Below are positions 53,522 through 61,607 of a DNA stretch of 64,000 nt, one piece after another; position 1 is the stretch's first letter; each line of letters starts with the position of its first letter. A program made the translations under genes and the position numbers. The DNA is taken from the NCBI GenBank assembly GCA_035606915.1, contig DATNDU010000084.1:1-64000 (forward strand). The letters are read 5' to 3'. The notes beneath the pieces were generated by a model, which saw only the letters and a list, made by a program, of their open reading frames with translations, was not told the origin of the DNA and searched no databases. The DNA comes from Roseiarcus sp035606915 (lineage in GTDB: Bacteria; Pseudomonadota; Alphaproteobacteria; Rhizobiales; Beijerinckiaceae).

Positions 53522-54880
53522 TCAGCCCTTCTTGTGCGCCTCGCGGAAGGTTCTTGCCCAGTTGGGCTTTTCGGCCTGCTGGCCACGCGCCAGCGCCAGC
53601 GCGTCGGCTGCAACGTCCTTCGTCACCACCGACCCCGCGCCGACGATGGCGCCGTCGCCGATCGCCACCGGGGCGACCAGCGCCGTGTTCGAGCCGATGA
53701 AGGCGCCGGCGCCGATGTCCGTGCGATGCTTGGCGAAACCGTCATAATTGCAGGTGATCGTTCCGGCGCCGATGTTGGCCCCGGCGCCGACGCGCGCATC
53801 GCCGATATAGCTGAGATGGTTGACCTTGGCCCCCGCCTCGACGCGCGCCGCCTTGATCTCGACGAAATTGCCGATGTGCGCCTTGCCCTCGATCTCGGCC
53901 CCCGGCCGCAGCCGCGTGAACGGCCCGATCAAGGCGCTGCTGGCCACGCGCGCGCCTTCGAGATGCGAGAAGGCGCGGATGACGACGCCATCGCCGACGC
54001 TGACGCCACGGCCGAAGACGACGTGCGGCTCGACGATGACATCGCGCCCGAGTGCGGTGTCGTAGTTCAAGAACACCGTGTCGGGTGCGATCAGCGTCGC
54101 GCCGGCGCGCATCGCCCGCTCGCGTAGCATGCGCTGCATGGCGGCTTCGGCGGCGGCGAGTTGCACGCGGTCGTTGACGCCCATCACCTCGACTTCCGCC
54201 GCGATATGAGCGATCGCCGCCAGCCCTTGCCGGCCGGCGATCTCAACGACGTCGGTGAGGTAGAACTCGCGCGCGGCGTTGTCGTCGCCGACCGCATCGA
54301 GCAGCGCCAGCGCGTAGGCGCCGGCGAGCGCCAGCGTGCCGGCGTTGCAGCGGCGGATCGCGCGCTCCGCTGCGCTGGCGTCCTTCTGCTCGCGGATGGC
54401 GACGAGGCGGCCGTCGCGCTCGATGAAACGCCCGTAGCCCGTGGGGTCGGCGGCCTCGAAGCCGAGCGCCGAGACGGCGACGCGGTCGCCAAGGCCGGCG
54501 CGCAGGCGGCGCAGCGTCGCAGCGCTCAACAGCGGCGTGTCGGCGTAATGCACGATGACGTCGTCTGGCGCCGCCGCCAATGCGGCGCGCGCGGCGAGCA
54601 CGGCGTGGGCGGTGCCGCGCCGCTCGCTTTGCACGAAAATCCCGGCGGCCGGAATCAGCGCCAGCGCCGCTTTGGCGAGCGCCTCGCCGCCGGGGCCGGG
54701 GCCGACCACCACCGCGATGCGGCCGCAGCCCGCCTCGGCGAGCGCCGCCAGCCCATGCGCGAGCATGGCGCGGCCGGCGACCTCGTGCAGCGGCTTCGGC
54801 AGGCTCGATTTCATCCGCGTGCCTTCGCCCGCCGCCAGCAGCACGCCGAGGCAGGGGCGCTGCGTCGTCTCAACGGTCAT
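53522..54880 (-). CDS. glmU: Bifunctional N-acetylglucosamine-1-phosphate uridyltransferase/acetyltransferase
   Basis: The 452-residue enzyme has the N-terminal uridyltransferase domain with LLAAGEGTRMKSSLPKPL and YADTPLL, and a C-terminal left-handed beta helix with GPFTRLRPGAEIEGKAHIGNFVEIK, NHLSYIGDA and ITCNYDG. It makes UDP-GlcNAc for peptidoglycan and lipopolysaccharide. Length is standard. It follows the rhomboid gene on the same strand. Confidence 0.96.
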   Translation of the reverse strand: MTVETTQRPCLGVLLAAGEGTRMKSSLPKPLHEVAGRAMLAHGLAALAEAGCGRIAVVVGPGPGGEALAKAALALIPAAGIFVQSERRGTAHAVLAARAALAAAPDDVIVHYADTPLLSAATLRRLRAGLGDRVAVSALGFEAADPTGYGRFIERDGRLVAIREQKDASAAERAIRRCNAGTLALAGAYALALLDAVGDDNAAREFYLTDVVEIAGRQGLAAIAHIAAEVEVMGVNDRVQLAAAEAAMQRMLRERAMRAGATLIAPDTVFLNYDTALGRDVIVEPHVVFGRGVSVGDGVVIRAFSHLEGARVASSALIGPFTRLRPGAEIEGKAHIGNFVEIKAARVEAGAKVNHLSYIGDARVGAGANIGAGTITCNYDGFAKHRTDIGAGAFIGSNTALVAPVAIGDGAIVGAGSVVTKDVAADALALARGQQAEKPNWARTFREAHKKG

Positions 54881-54905
54881 CGCCGATCTCCCTTTTGCCT
54901 GCGAT

Positions 54906-55718
54906 TCAACGCCGCCACGGCCACGCGATCGCTCCGTCGAATAGCGGAAACAGCACCAGGCCGCCGACGAAGCCGCCGATATGGGCGATCCAGGCGACCG
55001 GCGCGTCCGAGGCGCCCAGGGTGCGCGCGCCGGCGCCGAAGACGATGTTGGTCGCCAGCCAGATGCCGATGAAGATCAGCGCGCGGCGATCGGTCAGCAC
55101 CTCGGAGAGCCGCGCCGCGCGCACCGGCGGGCGCGATGCGCCCCCGGGGCCGAGCGGCGCGCCGGGCTGGAACATGAAGCGCGCCGCGCCGGCCATGAAC
55201 CCCGAAGCCCCGGCCGAAGCGCCGATCAGCGGCATGAAATCCATCCAATCCGTCAGCCAGTGCAACAGCGAGCCGCAGATCGCCGTCACCGCGAAGAACA
55301 GGAAGAAGCGCGTCGCCCCGAAGCGCCGCGCGAGCGGCGGCCCGAAGGCGACGATCCAAATGCAATTGAGCCCGACATGGGTCCAGGAGCCATGCAGCAG
55401 CGCGTAGGTGAGGAAGGTCCACGGCTTCAGGCCCGGGTGCGAATAGGTGGTGGCGCGCCACATGCGGGCGACGTCGAGCGTATGCGGATCGACATTGGCG
55501 CCGGCCAGGAGTTGCGCCAACCGATCTGGCCAAAGCGATATCGTGACCCGGCCGGGAATGAAGCCGTAGTCGAGATAGACGATATCCCGCGTCAACTCGG
55601 AGGACCAGCTCAACGCGGCGTGGATGGCCAAGAGAACCGCCACCAGCGCCAGCACCGGAACGGGGATGAAAACCATTGGCTCGCGCGGTCTGACGCCGCT
55701 CGAGGAGAAATCCAGCAT
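54906..55718 (-). CDS. Rhomboid family intramembrane serine protease
   Basis: The 270-residue protein has at least six hydrophobic segments and the rhomboid residues: LLHGSWTHVGLNCIWI with N118, GASAGASGFMAG with the catalytic S172, and AWIAHIGGFVGG with H246. It cleaves within membranes; the substrate is unknown. The ATG at 55718 has GAGAGG upstream; a longer frame from 56204 is not supported. A minus-strand terminator-like hairpin lies about 155 bases upstream. Confidence 0.88.
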   Translation of the reverse strand: MLDFSSSGVRPREPMVFIPVPVLALVAVLLAIHAALSWSSELTRDIVYLDYGFIPGRVTISLWPDRLAQLLAGANVDPHTLDVARMWRATTYSHPGLKPWTFLTYALLHGSWTHVGLNCIWIVAFGPPLARRFGATRFFLFFAVTAICGSLLHWLTDWMDFMPLIGASAGASGFMAGAARFMFQPGAPLGPGGASRPPVRAARLSEVLTDRRALIFIGIWLATNIVFGAGARTLGASDAPVAWIAHIGGFVGGLVLFPLFDGAIAWPWRR

Positions 55719-56183
55719 GAAAGACGGCCTCTCGTTGCGCGGAACCCGGCCTCGCCGATAGCAGGCCGGCCCCGAGAAGGCGAGGACCGCGAGCGGCCGC
55801 GACGATGCCGTTTGGCGCCGAGGCGCTGCTACGCTTGAAAACATAGGCCGGTTGCAAACATAGGCCGCAGACAAAAAAGAGGGGAGAGCTGGAGCAGGCC
55901 CTCCCCTCGATGCAGATCGGCGGCGCCGCCATGCGGCGCCGCGGGTTCGCCAAACGACGCATGGGCGGGAGCGAAACCGGCCGGCGCCGCAAATCAGGAA
56001 GCGATCATATGGCTGGAGCAGGCCGGACCGACGTTTCCGATTTGGTAACGCGACCTTGCCACCGCGCTTGCCCGAACGCAACCTGAGGCTGTTGATATTG
56101 TTAACGCTGGCGGGAGGGCGCTGGCGAAGCGGCTGGCATGCCCGGTGCAGCGTGCCCGCAGCCTCGGTCTGCGAGGCGCGGCA
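55719..56183. other. Gene-free stretch between divergent genes
   Basis: This 465-base region between the rhomboid and PAS_5 genes holds no convincing gene. A small minus-strand frame can be read, but it has no recognisable similarity. It contains the minus-strand terminator at 55873-55908 and GC-rich inverted repeats near 55921-55945. Promoters for both neighbours must lie here. Confidence 0.55.
55873..55908 (-). terminator. Minus-strand intrinsic terminator without an upstream gene
   Basis: GAGGGGAG (55879-55886) pairs with CTCCCCTC (55901-55908); on the minus strand the hairpin is followed by TTTTTT. No minus-strand gene ends here, so it would end a leader or small RNA starting roughly between 55920 and 56110, or attenuate transcription into the rhomboid gene. 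Confidence 0.5.
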
Positions 56184-56810
56184 GTGTCCCGTTTTGGCGC
56201 ACACGGCCCGGAAACGTCAGGGGAACGCCCTTTGAAACTCGCGCCGAGCCTTGAGCTTTACGCTTATTGGGACGCTCTGCGCGGCGCGCGCGGCGCCCCC
56301 GAACGCAACGACATCGAGCCCGGGGCCATTCGCGGCGTGCTCGCCGATACATTTATCCTCGAATACTCGCGCGAGCGCGGCTTTCCGTTTCGGGTCGTCG
56401 GCAGCCGCACCAACGCCTTGCTCTGTCGAGAATTGCGCGGCGAGCCATTCCTGGAATTGTGGGTCGACGATGACGCAGAGGAAGTGCGACGCATCATCGA
56501 AGACGCCGCCGACGGCGCGCAACCGTTCCTCGTCGGCGCCAGGGGCGCGCCGGAAGGCGTCGCCGACCTCGATCTAGAGGTGCTGCTGCTGCCGCTACGC
56601 CATCACGGCGCCACCCACGCCCGGGCGCTCGGCTGCTTCGCGCCGAGCGTAAGCGCCCCCTGGTTCGGGCTTTTGCCGATGCGGCCGCTGGAAATCACCT
56701 CGCTGCGGGCGCTGTGCGCGGCTCCAGCATCAGGATTTGCGCTGCCGCGGACTTCCTCTGCGGCATTTCGCAGGCGCGGTCACCTATTTGTTTACTCTTC
56801 GACGACCTAA
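56184..56810 (+). CDS. PAS_5 domain protein
   Basis: The roughly 208-residue protein shows the alphaproteobacterial PAS_5 pattern: LYAYWDALRGARGAPERNDIEPGAIRGVLADTFILE, FPFRVVGSRTNALLCRELRG and ALGCFAP. Function in this family is unknown; it usually occurs as a soluble single-domain protein near PilZ genes. The GTG at 56184 with GAGG upstream was chosen; a GTG at 56145 would add 13 residues. It is followed by a tandem PilZ gene, a common neighbour. Confidence 0.75.
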   Translation: MSRFGAHGPETSGERPLKLAPSLELYAYWDALRGARGAPERNDIEPGAIRGVLADTFILEYSRERGFPFRVVGSRTNALLCRELRGEPFLELWVDDDAEEVRRIIEDAADGAQPFLVGARGAPEGVADLDLEVLLLPLRHHGATHARALGCFAPSVSAPWFGLLPMRPLEITSLRALCAAPASGFALPRTSSAAFRRRGHLFVYSSTT

Positions 56811-56935
56811 CAGGCTGTTATTGGCTTGTTTGGGAGGGTCGGCGTCAATGCCATGTTAACGACGACAGGGCTACCATCGCTCGCGTCGGACTGTTTGGGA
56901 CCTGCGGGGAGATTCTGATTTTGGCCGCCCTCGCG

Positions 56936-57541
56936 ATGTTGATTGAGCAAGACACGCGCCCGGAAGAGCGCCGACGCCATTCGCGCGTCAAGGTGCGTCT
57001 TCCCGGACAGTTTATGCGCGAAAACAGGCAAGAATTTCCCTGCATAACGATAGATATGTCGCTGGGCGGCGCCGCGCTGGCGACCGACGAGCACGTCGAC
57101 ATGGCCGAGCGCATCGTCGTCTACCTCGATCATGTCGGGCGCGTCGAAGGACGGGTCGTGCGCGAGTTTCAGGGCGGTTTCGCCATCGCCATGAAGCTGC
57201 CGTTGCTGAAGCGGGAGCGGCTGGCCGATCAGTTGACCTGGCTCGTCAACCGCCAGGAGCTCGGCATGCCCGAGGATCGCCGGCACGAACGCATCCGGCC
57301 GCGCAAGGGGCGCACCACTTTGATCCTACCGACTGGGCGGGAGGTGTTGGCCACTATCGTCGATGTCTCGCAATCCGGCGTCGCGTTATCGCTCGCCTCG
57401 CCTGTCGCGCCGCCGGTCGGCACCCCGGTGACGGTCGGCGCCACCAAGGGTTGCGTCGTGCGCCTTTTCTCCAACGGGCTGGCGGTCGAGTTCACCCGCA
57501 TGATCCCGCAATCCGCGTTCAACGAAGACGTCGTGCTCTGA
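56936..57541 (+). CDS. Tandem PilZ domain protein
   Basis: The 201-residue protein has two PilZ domains, each with an arginine-rich motif and a DxSxxG loop: RRRHSR with DMSLGGA in the first (about residues 8-95) and RRHERIRPRKG with DVSQSGVAL in the second (about 100-195). PilZ domains bind cyclic di-GMP; here both sites look intact by motif. The ATG at 56936 has no strong ribosome binding site; a TTG at 56921 preceded by GGGGAG is a reasonable alternative. It is downstream of the PAS_5 gene and upstream of a repeat element. Confidence 0.8.
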   Translation: MLIEQDTRPEERRRHSRVKVRLPGQFMRENRQEFPCITIDMSLGGAALATDEHVDMAERIVVYLDHVGRVEGRVVREFQGGFAIAMKLPLLKRERLADQLTWLVNRQELGMPEDRRHERIRPRKGRTTLILPTGREVLATIVDVSQSGVALSLASPVAPPVGTPVTVGATKGCVVRLFSNGLAVEFTRMIPQSAFNEDVVL

Positions 57542-57542
57542 T

Positions 57543-57608
57543 ACGGTTTTCGTCGGAAGACCGGATTCCACTCGCGCGGAATTCCCTTGTCTCACAACAA
57601 TTCCGCGC
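57543..57608. repeat. Palindromic intergenic repeat, copy 1
   Basis: Starting one base after the PilZ stop, the sequence CGGTTTTCGTCGGAAGACCG is followed by a stem GCGCGGAATT/AATTCCGCGC (57574-57583, 57599-57608). It is paralogous to copy 2 at 58204, with the stem changed at matching positions on both sides, which indicates selection for the hairpin. Confidence 0.7.
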
Positions 57609-57900
57609 CCGCGGCGGCCGACTGGCGCTCGCGAGCCATTTGACGCCAGGGCTCGCGGATCGAAACCGAGCCTCGCCACAAGGCGAAGCGGGCTCGCTTA
57701 TAGGGCGCGGCGCAACGCGGCGCCGCGTCGGCAAAGTCCCATTTTGGCGCGCAACCGCCTCGGGCGGCCGGCTGTCGCTTCTTCGCGGCGATTAGCAAAG
57801 CCTTCACGACGCCGGCGCGGCGGCCGCGATTGGCTAAAATTGCTGGCAATTCCGACGGAGCGCGGCAACCCGCCGCAGGCAAGGATCGGCGCGTCAACTG
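57609..57900. other. Gene-free stretch before the small secreted protein
   Basis: No gene is supported. GC-rich inverted repeats occur, and the promoter of the small secreted protein should lie in the last 100 bases, but no clear -35/-10 pair was found. Confidence 0.5.
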
Positions 57901-58203
57901 ATGAGGACGTGCATGAATACCGTCGCCCCCCGCCTCGCCTCCCTCGCCTTCGCCTTCGCCGGCGTGTGGCTGTGGATCGGCGCACTGGCGCAGCCGGCCG
58001 CCGCGAGCGAGGCCGCCTCCGCCATCGCCCCGCCGGCGGTGCGCCTCGGCGAAGCGCTGTCCTGCCGCATCCTCAGCCCGCAATTCCAGGCCAACGGGCG
58101 CGCCCGCATCACGCCCGAAGACATACACTTCCTCGGCGGCGCCAAATTGCGCTCCCTCGTCGGCGCGCCTTGCCCGCACCGCTCGCAGCCGATCGACGTC
58201 TGA
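57901..58203 (+). CDS. Small secreted hypothetical protein
   Basis: The 100-residue protein has a signal peptide (LASLAFAFAGVWLWIGALAQPAAA) and a short mature part with two cysteines (ALSCRILSP and VGAPCPHRS), possibly a disulfide. I do not recognise a family. Starts at 57901 and 57913 (ATGAATACC) are both possible. Its stop is followed directly by repeat copy 2, just as the PilZ gene is followed by copy 1. Confidence 0.55.
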   Translation: MRTCMNTVAPRLASLAFAFAGVWLWIGALAQPAAASEAASAIAPPAVRLGEALSCRILSPQFQANGRARITPEDIHFLGGAKLRSLVGAPCPHRSQPIDV

Positions 58204-58299
58204 AACGGTTTTCGCCAGAAGACCGTATTCCGTTCGCGCGAACTTCGCTTTCCCTACAAGAAGTTCGCGCGATCGTTTCCGAGTCCTTCGCTCGGAAAC
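58204..58299. repeat. Palindromic intergenic repeat, copy 2
   Basis: Directly after the small secreted gene's stop, ACGGTTTTCGCCAGAAGACC matches copy 1. The stem is CGCGCGAACTTC/GAAGTTCGCGCG (58235-58246, 58260-58271), followed by a second stem GTTTCCGAG/CTCGGAAAC (58275-58283, 58291-58299). Both are likely to fold in RNA or single-stranded DNA. Confidence 0.7.
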
Positions 58300-58385
58300 C
58301 GTATGAAGCCATTTTTCAGTGAGCGCTCATCGCGCGCAAAAGCGCGCTTCGCGCTCTGACCAGGCGACGATCCTCGAGTCTCGGC

Positions 58386-58913
58386 TTAAAGCGCCTTGAG
58401 CCCCGCCGCATAGCGGCGCCAATTCGCGACATAGCGGTCGGCGGAGGCCTGCAAGGCGGCGATGGTCGCCTCGTCGAGCGAGCGCACCACCTTGGCGGGC
58501 GAGCCGACGATCAGCGAGCCGTCGGGAAAGCTCTTGTTCTCCGTCACCAACGCGCCGGCGCCGACTAGGCAATTGCGGCCGATGCGGGCGCCGTTGAGCA
58601 CGATCGCCCCCATGCCGATGAGGACGCGGTCGCCGATGCGGCAGGAGTGCAGGATGGCATTGTGACCGATGGTGCAATCGGCGCCGACATGCAGCGGGAG
58701 ACCGTCGTCGGTGTGCAGAGTGACGCCTTCCTGGATGTTCGAGCGGGCGCCGACGGAGAGCCGCTCGTTGTCGCCGCGCAGCACCGCGCCGAACCATATG
58801 CCGACATCCTCGTGCAGCACCACGTCGCCGATCAGCGTCGCGGTCGGCGCGATCCAGTAGCGGCCCTCGGGCGGCAGAACGGGCTTGCGGTCTTCAAGGG
58901 CGTAAAGCGGCAC
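58386..58913 (-). CDS. Gamma carbonic anhydrase family protein
   Basis: The 175-residue protein is a left-handed beta helix of the YrdA/PaaY type. The three histidines that bind zinc in this family are H67 (VTLHTDD), H84 (TIGHNA) and H89 (ILHSCRIG), and RGDNE at residues 47-51 is the family signature. Catalytic activity of the short bacterial forms is uncertain. It has no obvious operon partner. Confidence 0.88.
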   Translation of the reverse strand: MPLYALEDRKPVLPPEGRYWIAPTATLIGDVVLHEDVGIWFGAVLRGDNERLSVGARSNIQEGVTLHTDDGLPLHVGADCTIGHNAILHSCRIGDRVLIGMGAIVLNGARIGRNCLVGAGALVTENKSFPDGSLIVGSPAKVVRSLDEATIAALQASADRYVANWRRYAAGLKAL

Positions 58914-58985
58914 GGGCCAGCTCCGGGCAAGGGTCGGCCACAGGTAGCGCGCCCAGCCGCCGAGGTAAATGCCCGCGCCATTGCA

Positions 58986-59381
58986 TCAGACGTCTTCGAG
59001 GTCGATGTCGAGAATCGCCATCTCCAGGGTGAAGCTGTCGGCCTTGGCGTCGTCGACCGTCATCACGCCGATATGATCGGGGCCGTTGTTAAGCTCGACG
59101 GAATCGGTCTTCTTCATGCGCGCCGCGACGGTCAATTTGTCGTTGCCGAAACGCTTGCGCAAAAACCCTTGCAGCTCCGCGCGCTCGACCGGAACCTTCA
59201 TCTCGAAGAAGAAAGAGCGGTCGCCGTCCTCCTCATCGACGACGATCTCGCCGAGCGCCGCCTCGCCGAGCGTCACCTCGGCGGCGTCTTTCTTGCGCGA
59301 ATGCGGCTGCACGTTGATGAGTTCGCAGCCGAACGAGCGGCGCAGATGCGCGCGCAGTTTCGTCAGTTCCGCCTTGTCCAT
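58986..59381 (-). CDS. Tandem DUF3126 protein
   Basis: The 131-residue protein consists of two DUF3126 units. The first (residues 1-63) contains LRAHLRRSFGCELINVQPHSRKKDAAEVTLGEAALGEIVVDEEDGDRSFFFEM, and the second (64-131) contains LQGFLRKRFGNDKLTVAARMKKTDSVELN, ending SFTLEMAILDIDLEDV, the family C terminus. DUF3126 normally occurs as a single unit of about 70 residues, so this looks like an internal duplication. The function is unknown. It lies between cysE and the carbonic anhydrase on the same strand. Confidence 0.85.
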   Translation of the reverse strand: MDKAELTKLRAHLRRSFGCELINVQPHSRKKDAAEVTLGEAALGEIVVDEEDGDRSFFFEMKVPVERAELQGFLRKRFGNDKLTVAARMKKTDSVELNNGPDHIGVMTVDDAKADSFTLEMAILDIDLEDV

Positions 59382-59439
59382 GCCGCCCTCGCCGCTACCT
59401 GCGTCGCCGCGTTTGGCACGGATCGCGGCCGAGCAGCAA

Positions 59440-59478
59440 GCTTCATACGTCGAGCGCCAGGCTTCATGCGTCGAGCGC
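59440..59478. repeat. Short tandem duplication at the cysE 3' end
   Basis: GCTTCATACGTCGAGCGC (59440-59457) and GCTTCATGCGTCGAGCGC (59461-59478) differ at one base and are offset by 21. The second covers the last codons and stop of cysE, so the first is a downstream copy of the gene end, probably by slippage. Confidence 0.6.
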
Positions 59479-60324
59479 TTTGTCGGCGAGGATTTGGTTC
59501 ATGCTGCGCGCAGGCTCCGCGCAGCCGGCTTCGCCGACGATGCGGGCGGGAACGCCGGCGACCGTCTTGTTGGCCGGCACCGGCGACAGCACCACCGAGC
59601 CCGCAGCGACGCGTGAGCAATGGCCGATCTCGATATTGCCGAGAATCTTCGCGCCGGCGCCGATCAACACCCCGTGACGGATCTTCGGGTGACGGTCGCC
59701 GGTCTCCTTGCCGGTGCCGCCAAGGGTGACGCCCTGGAGGATCGAGACATCGTCCTCGATGACGCAGGTCTCGCCGACGACGAGGCTGGTCGCGTGGTCG
59801 AGGAACACGCCCTTGCCGATGCGCGCCGCCGGGTTGATGTCGACGCCGTAGACGGCGGAGGCGCGGCTTTGCAGCAGCAGCGCGAAATCGCGACGCCCGG
59901 CGTGCAACATCGCATGGGCGAGGCGGTGGGTCTGAAGCGCGTGGAAGCCTTTGAAGTAAAGCAGCGGCTCCATCATGCGCAGGCACGCCGGGTCGCGGTC
60001 GGCGACCGCGATCAAATCGGCGCGGAAGGCGACGCCGATCGCGGGGTCGCGCGCGATCGCGTTGTCGTATTCCTGCTGGATCATCGCGCTCGGCAAATCG
60101 GGATGCGCCAGCCGCTCGGCGACGCGGTGGGTGACGGCGCGCTCCAGCGTATCGTGGTTGAGGATGGCGGTGGTCAGAAAGCCGCCGAGCGCGGAATCGC
60201 GTTTGATCGCCTCCTGCGCTTCGACCTGTAGGCGCGCGAGAAGGGGATCATTGTGGCCGAGCCCGATCAATTTGGCGATTTGCGGCACAGAAGCGCTCCC
60301 ATCGTTTCCACGCGCGTCTAACAT
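59464..60324 (-). CDS. cysE: Serine O-acetyltransferase
   Basis: The 286-residue enzyme has the helical N-terminal domain (DPLLARLQVEAQEAIKRDSALGGFL) and the beta-helix catalytic domain: SRASAVYGVDINPAARIGKGVFLDHATSLVVGETCVIEDDVSILQGVTLGGTGKETGDRHPKIRHGVLIGAGAKILGNIEIG. The histidine in LDHA and the GDRHPK loop are the usual active-site elements. It acetylates serine for cysteine synthesis. No cysK is adjacent. Confidence 0.94.
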   Translation of the reverse strand: MLDARGNDGSASVPQIAKLIGLGHNDPLLARLQVEAQEAIKRDSALGGFLTTAILNHDTLERAVTHRVAERLAHPDLPSAMIQQEYDNAIARDPAIGVAFRADLIAVADRDPACLRMMEPLLYFKGFHALQTHRLAHAMLHAGRRDFALLLQSRASAVYGVDINPAARIGKGVFLDHATSLVVGETCVIEDDVSILQGVTLGGTGKETGDRHPKIRHGVLIGAGAKILGNIEIGHCSRVAAGSVVLSPVPANKTVAGVPARIVGEAGCAEPARSMNQILADKALDA

Positions 60325-60363
60325 AAGTCGGGCATATGGCGATACAATGCGGCGGGCCGTAGC

Positions 60364-60519
60364 GGTGACAAAGTCATTCTGAAGCCGATCGAGCCGACGC
60401 CCTTCGATATCAAGGCGTGGCGAGCGAAACTTGATTCCTGCTTGGATGCCGATTTCCCGGCATCGAACCGCGGCGCGCCCGACTTGCGGTCATATCATTC
60501 GAGCTTCGGAAGCTATTGA
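60364..60519 (+). pseudogene. VapB-type antitoxin remnant (C-terminal part)
   Basis: The 51-codon frame reads GDKVILKPIEPTPFDIKAWRAKLDS, the hinge and C-terminal toxin-binding part of AbrB-fold VapB antitoxins, and ends with TGA at 60517-60519. The DNA-binding N terminus is missing, with no start codon or homologous sequence in the 40 bases upstream, and no VapC gene follows. It is a decayed piece of a type II toxin-antitoxin pair. The match is from recalled family pattern. Confidence 0.5.
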
Positions 60520-60883
60520 TTTTATAAGGCCGCCAAATCGGCCGGAGAGTCCTGATTAATGCCCGCTCCGATCGGCGCTATTGGGGCGCCGGGTAGCGCC
60601 GCTGACCCCAGACCGCCTGCCATCGGTTTTGTTGCTGACGGCCTGCCTTCAATCCCCGTAGAAGACGAGTCGCCTCTCTCTGCCGGCAATACGTGCCGTT
60701 GCGGCACGTAGGTATCCGGGATAATTCCGATTTGAGACACCTGTCATCGCTGGTCCCACGAAATGCGCCAATTTTCCCGGGCTGTGGAATAAAAAGCGGT
60801 TTAGGTTAGCTATCATTTAACGACTGGCAAACGAATTGCGCCGGCTCGCTCCGAGACACACACGTGCGTCAGGGAGAGACACA
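60520..60883. other. Gene-poor stretch with a perfect short palindrome
   Basis: No gene is well supported. A minus-strand 72-codon frame (60522-60740, GTG start) is unconvincing. A perfect 9-base stem TACGTGCCG/CGGCACGTA (60690-60698, 60702-60710) with a 3-base loop stands alone without a T-run. AGGGAGAG at 60871 serves the PilZ gene that follows. Confidence 0.5.
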
Positions 60884-61241
60884 TTGCGCGACCGTCGTCA
60901 ATTCACACGAATGCGTACTTATCTCGGAGCGAGGATTTCCTTTAATGATCGGCAGTCTACTTTAGATTGCGTCGTCCGTAATTTCTCTCAAGGGGGGGGG
61001 GGCGCAACTGTCGTTCTCGCCGTCGATAGCTACTCCTTCTGAGTTTGACATAACAATCAACAACAAAGGAGAAAGTCGTCGTGCCAAACTCATTTGGCGA
61101 CATTTTGAGACGTGGGGAATTTGTTTTATTACGAACGAATCTAAGGTAATTTCCATCCAAGCTGCTCAGCAGATTACAAGACTCCAGCAAGAACGCGATG
61201 AACTGAATCGGCAGATCGCCGAATTTAGATCACCGTGGTAG
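60884..61241 (+). pseudogene. PilZ domain protein gene frameshifted at a G11 tract
   Basis: From a TTG at 60884 preceded by AGGGAGAG the frame reads RDRRQFTRMRTYLGARISFNDRQ and VVRNFSQ, the PilZ arginine motif and start of its NxSxxG loop, then meets eleven G (60992-61002) and stops after 17 codons. One base less restores a frame continuing AQLSFSPSIATPSEFDI to TAG at 61239-61241, with WRHFETWGICF and a coiled-coil tail (QAAQQITRLQQERDELNRQIAEF). Joined, it would be about 118 residues. Slippage-based switching, decay or a sequencing error could explain it. Base composition is lower in GC than the flanks. Confidence 0.75.
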
Positions 61242-61251
61242 GATTGTCACT

Positions 61252-61419
61252 ATGCTTAAGTGGCTTCTTACGTTCTTCGTGAACAGAGCAATTTTCGTTG
61301 GGTTAGTCATATTCATTGTTCGCGAGTCTCTTCCATCTGCCTGTTTTGCGGGAGGTCCGCTCGAACATTTGGTTGATCCTATAACTTCATTCAAAACCCT
61401 ACTGGACGTTCTGCGTTGA
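61252..61419 (+). CDS. Possible 55-residue membrane peptide
   Basis: Ten bases after the PilZ stop, an ATG with AGGA eight bases upstream opens a 55-codon frame beginning MLKWLLTFFVNRAIFVGLVIFIVRE, a likely transmembrane helix, and ending in LKTLLDVLR-like residues (SFKTLLDVLR). No family is recognised. Its position suggests co-transcription with the PilZ gene. Confidence 0.4.
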   Translation: MLKWLLTFFVNRAIFVGLVIFIVRESLPSACFAGGPLEHLVDPITSFKTLLDVLR

Positions 61420-61522
61420 GTGCGCACGCGTCTCTCAGTACTACGTGATTTTCAGCCTAAATTCGCTGTTCCAAAAATCCTTGACTTTCGACCCGGCCCG
61501 CATCCCGCGTAGCGAGCGCGGG

Positions 61523-61607
61523 CCATCCCGAGCGGCGGGCAATCACCCCTCCAAAATCGCCACCGCCCGCGTCCAGCCCGCCGAGGCGCGCGCGATTTTC
61601 ACTGGGA
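61523..61607. repeat. Direct repeat copy 1: relic of a cyclase gene 3' end
   Basis: These 85 bases match 62421-62505 at 77 positions. On the minus strand they encode the tail PVKIARASAGWTRAVAILEG plus stop, nearly the same as the C terminus of the intact cyclase at 62441, so this is a leftover end of a paralogue or an integration duplication. Confidence 0.8.

Noticed and set aside
60522..60740. Minus-strand 72-codon frame beginning MSQIGIIPDTYV
   Set aside because: GTG start without ribosome binding site, low complexity (Gly/Ala/Pro) and a palindrome inside; no support for a gene.
61230..61427. Minus-strand 65-codon frame opposite the small membrane peptide
   Set aside because: The plus-strand frame has a better ribosome binding site and a plausible transmembrane helix.
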